Below, piece after piece: positions 1-4,922 of a stretch of DNA of 5,450 nt (position 1 is the first letter of the stretch; the number at the start of each line of letters is the position of its first letter). A program made the position numbers and the translations under genes. The stretch covers positions 1 to 5,450 of the forward strand of contig DJIP01000229.1 of NCBI GenBank assembly GCA_002433675.1, in the 5' to 3' direction. The notes below the pieces were generated by a model. The model was given only the letters and a program-made list of their open reading frames with translations, was not told where the DNA came from and searched no databases. Origin of the DNA: Halomonas halophila (GTDB taxonomy: Bacteria; Pseudomonadota; Gammaproteobacteria; Pseudomonadales; Halomonadaceae).

Positions 1-27
1 GGAGAAAACGCAGATCAACATTAGCGT

Positions 28-102
28 TGGCTGGGGTACCAGGATTCGAACCTGGGAATGCCGATACCAAAAACCGGTGCCTTACCACTTGGCGATACCC
101 CA
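28..102 (-). tRNA. tRNA-Gln (anticodon TTG)
   Basis: Read on the minus strand this is a complete 75-nt tRNA with an encoded CCA end (28-30). The 7-bp acceptor stem pairs TGGGGTA with TACCCCA. The T arm contains the GGTTCGAATCC block. The anticodon stem CCGGT/ATCGG holds the loop TTTTGGT, which puts TTG at positions 34-36 and makes it the glutamine acceptor for CAA (and probably CAG by wobble). It begins 6 nt after the 3' end of tRNA-Phe and has no promoter of its own in that gap, so the two are very likely processed from one transcript started at about 195. No convincing terminator is visible in the 27 bases after it, so the transcript may continue beyond the window. Confidence 0.97.
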
Positions 103-108
103 ACGTTG

Positions 109-184
109 TGGTGGCCAGAGACGGAATCGAACCGCCGACACGGGGATTTTCAATCCCCTGCTCTACCAACTGAGCTATCTGGCC
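109..184 (-). tRNA. tRNA-Phe (anticodon GAA)
   Basis: A complete 76-nt minus-strand tRNA with encoded CCA (109-111). The acceptor stem pairs GGCCAGA with TCTGGCC and the discriminator base is A. The D arm starts TAGCTCAGTTGGTAGAGC, the anticodon stem GGGGA/TCCCC encloses TTGAAAA (anticodon GAA), and the T arm carries GGTTCGATTCC. It decodes both phenylalanine codons. It is the promoter-proximal gene of a Phe-Gln tandem and lies about 10 nt downstream of the predicted transcription start. A phenylalanine tRNA next to yggX also occurs, as I recall, in pseudomonads, which supports this being an ancestral arrangement. Confidence 0.97.
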
Positions 185-194
185 CCTTGCCAAC

Positions 195-230
195 GCGACG
201 TATTAAACCAATTCCTCCGTTTTCCGTCAA
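195..230 (-). promoter_or_regulatory. sigma-70 promoter of the tRNA-Phe/tRNA-Gln operon
   Basis: On the minus strand a -35 box TTGACG (225-230) and a -10 box TTTAAT (202-207) are separated by exactly 17 bp (208-224). The predicted start is near 194-196, about ten bases before the mature tRNA-Phe. The stretch between the -10 box and the start reads ACGTCGCG. Such a GC-rich discriminator is characteristic of stable-RNA promoters repressed by ppGpp/DksA in proteobacteria. The boxes and spacing are seen directly; stringent control is inferred from the discriminator. Confidence 0.85.
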
Positions 231-252
231 CCCCTTTTCTTTCAAAATGATG

Positions 253-275
253 GCGAGCGCTTCTTAAGGCGTCGC
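253..275 (-). terminator. weak hairpin after yggX, possible terminator
   Basis: Four bases past the yggX stop, the minus strand can fold GCGA-CGC / GCG-C-TCGC around the 8-nt loop CTTAAGAA, with one bulged C. It is followed by CATCATTTTG, which is only a poor T tract. The location is right for ending the yggX message just ahead of the tRNA promoter. The bulge and the short T run make it at best an inefficient intrinsic terminator, and read-through into the tRNA operon is plausible. Confidence 0.35.
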
Positions 276-279
276 AAGG

Positions 280-552
280 CTAGGCGTCACGCGGAACATA
301 GCCCTCGGCGCGGTCGGTCTCTTCATTGTCGAAGAAGCGCTCCATCTGCTCCATCAGGTACTCGCGGTTAGCCGGGTCCATCATGTTCAGGTGCTTCTCG
401 TTGATCAGACGGGTCTGCAGCGCCTGCCATTCTTCCCAGGCCTGGCGTGACACGCTCGCCTGGATCTCCTGCCCCTTCTTGCCCGGCAGCGGCGGGAAGG
501 GCAAGGCGTCGAGCTCCTTCTGGTACTTGCGGCAAAACACGGTCTGACTCAT
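280..552 (-). CDS. yggX: Probable Fe(2+)-trafficking / oxidative damage protection protein YggX
   Basis: A 90-residue cytosolic protein, the normal size of the YggX family (E. coli about 91). It starts MSQTVFCRKYQKE with the family-invariant Cys7. The central signature QAWEEWQALQTRLINEKHLNMMDP lies at residues 37-60 and the ending is the typical EGYVPRDA. In enteric bacteria YggX protects labile Fe-S enzymes from superoxide and is proposed to hold or pass on ferrous iron. Its role in restoring MutY activity under oxidative stress is known from Salmonella genetics. The start at 552 is chosen over an in-frame ATG 18 codons upstream because AAGGAG lies six bases before it and the family begins here. 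It follows mutY on the same strand after a 165-bp gap that contains a possible promoter of its own. Identification is by sequence motif recall. Confidence 0.96.
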   Translation of the reverse strand: MSQTVFCRKYQKELDALPFPPLPGKKGQEIQASVSRQAWEEWQALQTRLINEKHLNMMDPANREYLMEQMERFFDNEETDRAEGYVPRDA

Positions 553-558
553 GGCGGT

Positions 559-564
559 CTCCTT
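559..564 (-). promoter_or_regulatory. Shine-Dalgarno of yggX (decides the start)
   Basis: Minus-strand AAGGAG, six bases upstream of the ATG at 552. It rules out the longer in-frame start at 606, which would add an 18-residue extension unlike the family and reading through the 19-bp tandem repeat. Confidence 0.85.
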
Positions 565-566
565 TC

Positions 567-604
567 TATGGTACGGCCTGCTGGCGATGGTGTGGCCTGC
601 TGGC
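567..604 (-). repeat. two tandem 19-bp repeats in the yggX leader
   Basis: On the minus strand two adjacent 19-nt units, 604-586 and 585-567, match at 16 of 19 positions. The first 11 bases, GCCAGCAGGCC, are identical; the rest read ACACCATC and GTACCATA. The array ends three bases before the yggX Shine-Dalgarno, so it lies in the 5' untranslated leader or across the start of transcription. A 19-bp period is close to two helical turns, so a regulator-binding direct repeat is possible. A neutral slippage duplication is equally possible. Confidence 0.8.
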
Positions 605-616
605 ACGAGGATAGCA
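601..616 (-). promoter_or_regulatory. possible extended -10 promoter of yggX
   Basis: The minus strand reads TGCTATCCT at 616-608: a TATCCT hexamer (608-613, four of six consensus) preceded by the TGn extended -10 motif. No good -35 box lies 16-18 bp upstream. The start would fall near 600, at the upstream edge of the 19-bp tandem repeat, giving a leader of about 50 nt. This is a motif-level guess; yggX could equally be read from the mutY promoter, since no terminator separates the genes. Confidence 0.3.
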
Positions 617-639
617 GTGTGCCCCGCCCAGACTTAAGC

Positions 640-657
640 GTTCTGTTGCTGCAGAAC
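640..657. repeat. short inverted repeat between mutY and yggX
   Basis: GTTCTG and CAGAAC form a perfect 6-bp inverted repeat around the loop TTGCTG. Neither strand has a T tract after it, so it is not an intrinsic terminator. It does not have the CTGT-N8-ACAG spacing of a LexA box. It lies upstream of the candidate yggX promoter, so a weak operator or a structure in the mutY-yggX message are the alternatives. The rest of the gap (658-717) shows only a 5-bp GCGCT/AGCGC hairpin and a run of G residues (C on the mRNA). Confidence 0.3.
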
Positions 658-717
658 CCTGGCGCTCGTCCCGGGCTCCCTGTGCGCTAAGGTCAGCGCG
701 GGGGGGCAGCACGGACG

Positions 718-1863
718 TCAACGCGAAGGCGGCTGGCTCAAGGCAAAGGGGGCAAGTGACGCAAGCAGCTTCTTTACCGGTGCGGCAAGTCCCACCGACT
801 CCGGCGCCTGAGGGTCGTACCACAGCCGCCCCTCGGCGACGCCATCGACTCGCCCGCCACGTGCCGGTACCGGCGTGATTTCCAGGCGAAAGTGACTGAA
901 CACATGGACGAAGCTCGACCAGGGCTCGTCTCGCTCGGCTCCTGGCGCGTGGGTATCGAGCCAGGCATCGATCTCGGCGTCGCTGTCGAACTGGGGAAGC
1001 CCCCACAGCCCGCCCCACAGCCCCTGGGAAGGCCGCTGCTCCAGCAAGATGCGCCCGTCTTCGTCGCTCAGTACCAGCATGCGGGTATGACGCAAGGGGA
1101 TCGCTTTCTTCGGTTTGGACTCCGGGAAGCGCTTTTGCTCCCCCCGGGCGCGGGCCACACAGACATCGGCGAACGGGCAGCGCTCGCAGTCCGGCTGGCC
1201 ACGGCGGCACAGCGTCGCCCCAAGGTCCATCATGCCCTGGGTGAAATCCACCACTCGCTGTTCCGGCGTGTAGTGCTCGGCCAGCTGCCACAGCTTGCGT
1301 TCCACCGCGGGCCGGCCGGGCCAGCCTTCCAGCGCGTGCAGGCGCGTCAGTACGCGCTTGACGTTGCCATCCAGGATGACGGCTCGCCTGCCGGTGCTCT
1401 GGGCGATGATCGCCCCGGCGGTGGAACGGCCGATCCCGGGCAGTGCGGCCATGGCATCGAGGCTGTCCGTGGGAAACTCGCCTGCATGCTGTTCCACCAC
1501 GAAACGGGCCGCTTTATGCAGATTCCGGCCTCTGGCGTAGTAACCCAGCCCAGTCCACAGATGAAGCACCTCGTCCTGGCTGGCCTCAGCCAGGGCCTTC
1601 ACATCAGGGAAACGCTGCATGAATCGCTCAAAATAGGGAATTACAGTAGCAACCTGGGTCTGCTGCAGCATGATTTCCGAGACCCACACCCGGTAGGCAG
1701 TACGATCATGCTGCCAGGGAAGATCGTGGCGACCGTGCACATCGAACCAGTCGAGCAGGCGCCGGGAAAACACCTCGCCGCTGAGCAGCGGCGACACTCG
1801 ACCGCTATCTTGATCGCCTTTCGCCCGACTCTCAGGGCCAGACGCTTCTGATAAATATTTCAT
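718..1863 (-). CDS. mutY: Adenine DNA glycosylase MutY (A/G-specific)
   Basis: MutY removes adenine mispaired with 8-oxoguanine or guanine, the last defence against G:C to T:A transversion in the base-excision (GO) system. With this start the protein has 381 residues (E. coli 350). The catalytic Glu63 lies in VSEIMLQQTQ (61-70). The helix-hairpin-helix LPGIGRSTAGAI is at 141-152, with the catalytic Asp165 in ILDGNVKR. The [4Fe-4S] ligands are Cys219-x6-Cys226-x2-Cys229-x5-Cys235. The C-terminal Nudix-like 8-oxoG recognition domain runs from about 255 to 370, with FSHF at 322-325. The extra length is mostly an N-terminal extension of about 26 residues. A GTG at 1797 would give a protein starting close to the E. 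coli one, and neither start has a good ribosome site. The asmA terminator lies just upstream, so mutY is probably its own transcription unit, perhaps with yggX. Confidence 0.97.
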   Translation of the reverse strand: MKYLSEASGPESRAKGDQDSGRVSPLLSGEVFSRRLLDWFDVHGRHDLPWQHDRTAYRVWVSEIMLQQTQVATVIPYFERFMQRFPDVKALAEASQDEVLHLWTGLGYYARGRNLHKAARFVVEQHAGEFPTDSLDAMAALPGIGRSTAGAIIAQSTGRRAVILDGNVKRVLTRLHALEGWPGRPAVERKLWQLAEHYTPEQRVVDFTQGMMDLGATLCRRGQPDCERCPFADVCVARARGEQKRFPESKPKKAIPLRHTRMLVLSDEDGRILLEQRPSQGLWGGLWGLPQFDSDAEIDAWLDTHAPGAERDEPWSSFVHVFSHFRLEITPVPARGGRVDGVAEGRLWYDPQAPESVGLAAPVKKLLASLAPFALSQPPSR

Positions 1864-1901
1864 AAAACCAATTAGTTACCATCACCCAAAAGTCAGACAC
1901 G
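1864..1901 (-). promoter_or_regulatory. AT-rich gap upstream of mutY, probable promoter location
   Basis: Only 38 bases separate the asmA terminator T tract from the upstream mutY ATG, and they are much more AT-rich than the rest of the window. The AT-rich stretch continues about 15 bases into the mutY reading frame. I see no hexamer pair with convincing match and spacing: CTGACT, ACTAAT and TTTTAT are partial matches only. The location is inferred from the terminator upstream and the base composition, not from a recognised promoter. Confidence 0.4.
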
Positions 1902-1930
1902 AAAAAAAGCGCCGACACGGAGGTCGGCGC
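1902..1930 (-). terminator. intrinsic terminator of the panZ-asmA operon
   Basis: On the minus strand, 21 bases past the asmA stop, a perfect 8-bp stem GCGCCGAC/GTCGGCGC (1923-1930 with 1909-1916) encloses the six-base loop CTCCGT and is followed at once by seven Ts (1902-1908). This is a canonical rho-independent terminator. It ends the panZ-like/asmA message and isolates mutY transcriptionally. Confidence 0.93.
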
Positions 1931-1951
1931 AGTGACTGGCTTGCTTGATGC

Positions 1952-4300
1952 TCAATTAAATAGACCACGGACGGCGTCACGAAGTTCCTTGCCGGCCTCT
2001 TCTCCGATGCGTTCGTCGAGACGCTCGAGTTCCTTGCCCAGCCGCTCCTCGACTTCCTCGTTGACGCGGGAGCGGGCCTCTTCGGCGACCAGCTCACCCA
2101 GATTGGCCTTGAAGGCGTCGGCGTCAAAGCCGCACCACTGGCTGCTGTCGCCCTCCAGGCTGCCTTCACAGCGCACCGGGAAGGGCACCTTCTCGAGGCG
2201 CCGGTTGACGTTGCAGGCGGCATCGGCGGTGTCGACAAAGCGGGCCGCTCCATTGGCGTCGAAACGCTGGCTGCCCAGATCGAGCTGGCCACCACCGCTG
2301 ACCTCGATACCCGGCAGGGTGATCAGCAGGTCGTCGTTGTGGGCCACCCCGTCACGGATGGTGAAGCGTGCGCTGATGTTTTCGAAGCGGGTGTTCTCGC
2401 TCCACTCGCGCGTGGTCTGCTCGCCTTCGAGGCGCGCCACGGCGGTACACAGCTGACGCGAAATATTGGCACGGGGGATGCTGCCCTCGTTGATCCGCGT
2501 ATCCAGGGTGCCGTTGAGGTTACGGGTCAGCTCATGGCGAGCGTTGCCGCGGGTGGTCAGTTCACCGCTGGCATGCAGCGAGCCGCTGAGAGGCGCGGGC
2601 TCCTGCCCAAGCGATGTCAGCAACGACTCCAGACGTACGCCCTCGACCTCGGGAGACAGCTGCCAGGTGAGGTCATCGCCGCTGGCGTCGAGCACCCCTG
2701 AGGCCTTCAACTGACCTTCATGGAAGCCCGCCTCGAAGCCGGTCAGCCGATGCCTGCCGCCCTCGCCCTGCATGCTCAGCGACACATCCTGATACTGCTG
2801 ACCGCCCAGAATCAGCTGACCCAGCGCCAGCGACACGCTCTCGTCCAGCCCGGCCAGAAAGCTTTTCGGCAGGATCGCCGGTGCACTGTCCTGAGCCAGC
2901 GCCGAAGCGATACCGGGAATCCCGTTGGCGGCGGTGTCCTGCTCGGGCGGCGGCAGATAGCTGTCGGCGTCGAGGCGGTCGCCTTCCAGATCGAGATCGA
3001 CCCGGGTGCCATCGAAGCGTGCACCGAGGGAACCGGAGAAGGTGTTGTCATCGAGCACCAGCGTCAGGCCATTGAGCGAGAGTTGCTCGAGGGTGCCTTC
3101 CACCGGACTGGTCAGCGCCACTTCCGACAGTGCCTCGTCGCTGGACATGCTGGGCATGGCGTCCATGCGCGCAAGCCAGGCACGCAGCGACAGCGGTGCC
3201 AGACGCACCTGGCCGTCATAGCGTGGAGCCGAATTCAGCTCCTTCAGGTTGAGATTACCCTTGAGCGACAGACCATCGGGGCCGCTCAGGGCGATATCGC
3301 GCAGCTGGGCGGTACCTGCGCCGTAATCCGACTCCAGCTGGAACGAAAGCGTCATGGCCACACGCTTCTCGCCCAACTGAGGTGCCAGCAGGCTGGCGTC
3401 CAATTGGCTTGGCGCCATGTGCAGGCGCTGCTCACCAAGGTTCAGCACCACCTCGTCGCTGGTCAGGGTCGCCTCCTGGGGCTCCGAGGCACCGGCCAGC
3501 AGAGTACTGGTCTCCAGCGTCACGTCGCTGAGCACGTGGCGGCTGTCGGCGAGTCCCAGATTGACGTCGCTTTCCAGGGTGACATCGCTTTGCAGCCCAG
3601 GGCTGCGCTCTTCCGATGCCTCACCAACGCCATCGAGCTGATCGAACACCTTGAGCTGGAAGGTGGAGCTGAGCGGAAAGGCGGAATCCGGGTTGACGTT
3701 GCTGCCGTTGATGGTGAGCTTTTCGGCCTGCCACTCGCGGCCGGCCTGATGATCGACCAGGCTCAGATGGCCCTTGGTCACCTCGACGCTGGCGATGTTC
3801 AGGGCCACCGACAGCCCGCCTTCATCATCCGGACTGGGGCCAGCACTGGCCGGCGCCAGCGCCTTTTCGGCGTCATCGGCCCTGTTTTCGAGGCGTTCGA
3901 GCAGCGCCTCCCAATTGCCGGTGCCATCACTGTCGCGCTCAAGATTCAGCGACAGCCCATCCAGGGTCAGGCCGTCGATGGCGATTTCGCCGCGCAAGAG
4001 CGGTGTAAACGCCAGGCTGACCGAGGCCTCGGAGAAGGCGGCAAAGGCCTGGGCGTCATCCGCCTGATCGGGCAGGCGTGCCTCGGCCTCGGCCACGCTG
4101 ACACCGATGCGCGGATAGAAGGACCACTCCAGTGGCCCTTCCAGCGACAGTTCGAGCCCGGTGTGCTCCTTCACCACGGACACCAGCCTCGGCTTCATGT
4201 CCTCGGGGTTGAAGAAGGTGGTGACGTAGACCACCGCGCCCACCGTGACCAGGGCGAGGACGCCGACGACCGCCAGCAGGGTTCTTACGAGTCGTTTCAT
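1952..4300 (-). CDS. asmA: AsmA family protein (inner-membrane-anchored, periplasmic)
   Basis: A 782-residue protein, longer than E. coli AsmA (about 617). A short cationic start (K2, R3, R6) and one hydrophobic segment at about 8-29 predict an N-terminal membrane anchor with the remaining roughly 750 residues in the periplasm. NPEDMKPRLVSVVKEHTGLE and then LEGPLEWSFYPRIGVSV (53-69) match the N-terminal AsmA signature. The end (about 600-735) resembles the AsmA C-terminal region, and the last 45 residues form a highly charged, probably helical tail. AsmA-like proteins belong to the bridge-like repeating-beta-groove superfamily linked to phospholipid transport and outer-membrane homeostasis; the specific role here is inferred. 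All four cysteines (618, 696, 711, 723) lie in the C-terminal part. Its ATG overlaps the stop of the panZ-like gene as ATGA, and GGAG lies ten bases upstream, so translation is probably coupled. Confidence 0.93.
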   Translation of the reverse strand: MKRLVRTLLAVVGVLALVTVGAVVYVTTFFNPEDMKPRLVSVVKEHTGLELSLEGPLEWSFYPRIGVSVAEAEARLPDQADDAQAFAAFSEASVSLAFTPLLRGEIAIDGLTLDGLSLNLERDSDGTGNWEALLERLENRADDAEKALAPASAGPSPDDEGGLSVALNIASVEVTKGHLSLVDHQAGREWQAEKLTINGSNVNPDSAFPLSSTFQLKVFDQLDGVGEASEERSPGLQSDVTLESDVNLGLADSRHVLSDVTLETSTLLAGASEPQEATLTSDEVVLNLGEQRLHMAPSQLDASLLAPQLGEKRVAMTLSFQLESDYGAGTAQLRDIALSGPDGLSLKGNLNLKELNSAPRYDGQVRLAPLSLRAWLARMDAMPSMSSDEALSEVALTSPVEGTLEQLSLNGLTLVLDDNTFSGSLGARFDGTRVDLDLEGDRLDADSYLPPPEQDTAANGIPGIASALAQDSAPAILPKSFLAGLDESVSLALGQLILGGQQYQDVSLSMQGEGGRHRLTGFEAGFHEGQLKASGVLDASGDDLTWQLSPEVEGVRLESLLTSLGQEPAPLSGSLHASGELTTRGNARHELTRNLNGTLDTRINEGSIPRANISRQLCTAVARLEGEQTTREWSENTRFENISARFTIRDGVAHNDDLLITLPGIEVSGGGQLDLGSQRFDANGAARFVDTADAACNVNRRLEKVPFPVRCEGSLEGDSSQWCGFDADAFKANLGELVAEEARSRVNEEVEERLGKELERLDERIGEEAGKELRDAVRGLFN

Positions 4301-4746
4301 TTGCCGCTTTCTCCGGTGGGCAGATCGAGTTGGAAATCATCGCCGCTTCGCGTCAGTTGATAGCCCAGACGCTTGAGCAGCATCTGGTCGGCCAGGGTCA
4401 GCTGCGAAGCGGCCACGCTAAGCGCCACGCCGTCACGGTTGGCGGCAGCGCTGATCAGCGCCAGCAGGCGCGAGCCCACGCCGCGCCGACGAGTGGTCTT
4501 GCGAACACAGAGGTCGAACATCCGCCAGCGCCCGTCTCCGGGGCTGACAGCCACGGCGCCCAGCAGGCGATCATTGAAGCGCGCCGCCCAGAAGAAGCCC
4601 TGTTCGAGTTGGCGGGTCACGTAGGCTCCCGGGGGGAGCTTGATGCGCTCCTCCGGCGCATCGGCATAGATACGGGTCAGATCGATCCGCACCTGTTCAT
4701 CGGCGTCCCAGACATCCTGGTCGACGCGAAAGAGGGTCACCGGCAT
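4297..4746 (-). CDS. PanZ/PanM-like GNAT-fold protein (putative acetyl-CoA sensor)
   Basis: A 149-residue cytosolic GNAT domain, somewhat longer than E. coli PanZ (127). Stretches closely resembling it, as I recall that sequence, are RIDLTRIY (20-27), AARFNDRLLGAV (54-65, with Asn58 aligning with the PanZ Asn45 used in functional mutants) and VRKTTRRRGVG (81-91), the last being the acetyl-CoA pyrophosphate loop R-x-x-G-x-G. In enterics PanZ binds the aspartate decarboxylase proenzyme PanD, promotes its self-cleavage and inhibits it when acetyl-CoA is high, thereby controlling beta-alanine and CoA synthesis. Whether this homologue does the same cannot be seen; no panD is in the window. The start at 4746 is supported by AGGGAG seven bases upstream, against an ATG at 4854 that would add 36 unrelated residues. 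It is first in an operon with asmA (four-base overlap). An ordinary N-acetyltransferase is the alternative. Confidence 0.85.
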   Translation of the reverse strand: MPVTLFRVDQDVWDADEQVRIDLTRIYADAPEERIKLPPGAYVTRQLEQGFFWAARFNDRLLGAVAVSPGDGRWRMFDLCVRKTTRRRGVGSRLLALISAAANRDGVALSVAASQLTLADQMLLKRLGYQLTRSGDDFQLDLPTGESGK

Positions 4747-4753
4747 ACGCTGT

Positions 4754-4759
4754 CTCCCT
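4754..4759 (-). promoter_or_regulatory. Shine-Dalgarno of the panZ-like gene (decides the start)
   Basis: Minus-strand AGGGAG, seven bases before the ATG at 4746. It supports the 149-residue product over the 185-residue reading from 4854, which would have to start upstream of the -10 candidate for this gene. Confidence 0.8.
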
Positions 4760-4768
4760 TGGCCGGAG

Positions 4769-4784
4769 GGCGGCGACGGCCGCC
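4769..4784 (-). repeat. GC-rich hairpin in the leader of the panZ-like gene
   Basis: GGCGGC and GCCGCC form a perfect 6-bp all-GC stem around a four-base loop, ending nine bases upstream of the Shine-Dalgarno. A competing pairing, GGCCG (4761-4765) with CGGCC (4777-4781), shares part of one arm and comes right up to the ribosome site. No T tract follows, so it is not a terminator. Effects on translation or message stability are possible; in GC-rich DNA such stems also occur by chance. Confidence 0.45.
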
Positions 4785-4798
4785 ACTGGAATGGCTGC

Positions 4799-4804
4799 AT
4801 TGTA
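4799..4804 (-). promoter_or_regulatory. possible -10 box of the panZ-asmA operon
   Basis: Minus-strand TACAAT, five of six matches to the -10 consensus, about 47 bases upstream of the Shine-Dalgarno. The best -35 at 18-bp spacing is TAGTGA (4823-4828), only three of six matches, so this would be weak or activator-dependent. Its upstream elements coincide with the core of the opposed hisB promoter. Confidence 0.4.
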
Positions 4805-4826
4805 GCGGATGGGGGTGCCGATTCAC

Positions 4827-4832
4827 TATAAT
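4827..4832 (+). promoter_or_regulatory. -10 box of the hisB promoter
   Basis: A perfect TATAAT on the plus strand, with a predicted start near 4839 and a leader of about 84 nt before hisB. No good -35 is present at 16-18 bp: AGCGGA occupies the 17-bp position, and TTGTAG lies 21 bp away, which is too far. There is no TGn extension. Strength may depend on an activator, or the box may be used with a poor -35. Confidence 0.5.
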
Positions 4833-4899
4833 GGCTGTCTTGTGCGCCTCGCACCGCGACCGGCCCACCTTAGTGGAAACAAGGCCCCCAATTCCGACA

Positions 4900-4917
4900 T
4901 GCGCGTGAGCGCAGGAG
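4900..4917 (+). promoter_or_regulatory. hisB ribosome site with an abutting GNRA-loop hairpin
   Basis: AGGAG (4913-4917) lies five bases before the ATG at 4923 and fixes this start over an in-frame ATG at 4899 that has no usable ribosome site. TGCGC (4900-4904) pairs with GCGCA (4909-4913) across the loop GTGA, a GNRA tetraloop in RNA. The stem takes up the first A of the Shine-Dalgarno and stands directly next to it. Confidence 0.6.
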
Positions 4918-4922
4918 ACGAC

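Noticed and set aside
6..28. Possible terminator after tRNA-Gln (AACGC/GCGTT stem followed by TTC)
   Set aside because: The stem is only 5 bp with a 12-nt loop, overlaps the tRNA CCA end and has a very short T run; the window ends too soon to judge.
28..184. tRNA 3' ends as integration sites (attachment site duplication)
   Set aside because: No integrase, phage gene or duplicated tRNA 3' fragment is visible anywhere in the window.
640..657. LexA-type SOS box between mutY and yggX
   Set aside because: The palindrome halves are CTG-N6-CAG, not the CTGT-N8-ACAG spacing of a gammaproteobacterial LexA site.
566..1291. A 241-codon minus-strand frame overlapping the mutY 3' end and the gap to yggX
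   Set aside because: It is Arg/Ala-rich and runs out of phase through the MutY Nudix domain. Its tail covers the yggX repeat and Shine-Dalgarno, so it is a shadow.
892..1851. A 319-codon plus-strand open frame opposite mutY
   Set aside because: It fully overlaps the conserved MutY frame, has no recognisable motif, and is explained by the GC-rich third positions of mutY.
2720..4360. A 546-codon plus-strand open frame opposite asmA
   Set aside because: Its codons are antiphase to a well-recognised AsmA coding frame, the protein is Gln/Arg/His-rich with no recognisable domain, and no ribosome site precedes it. Long antisense frames are expected opposite GC-rich genes.
4747..4854. N-terminal extension of the panZ-like protein from an ATG at 4854
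   Set aside because: It would lie upstream of the probable promoter, lacks a ribosome site and adds residues unlike the family, while the ATG at 4746 has AGGGAG at the right distance.
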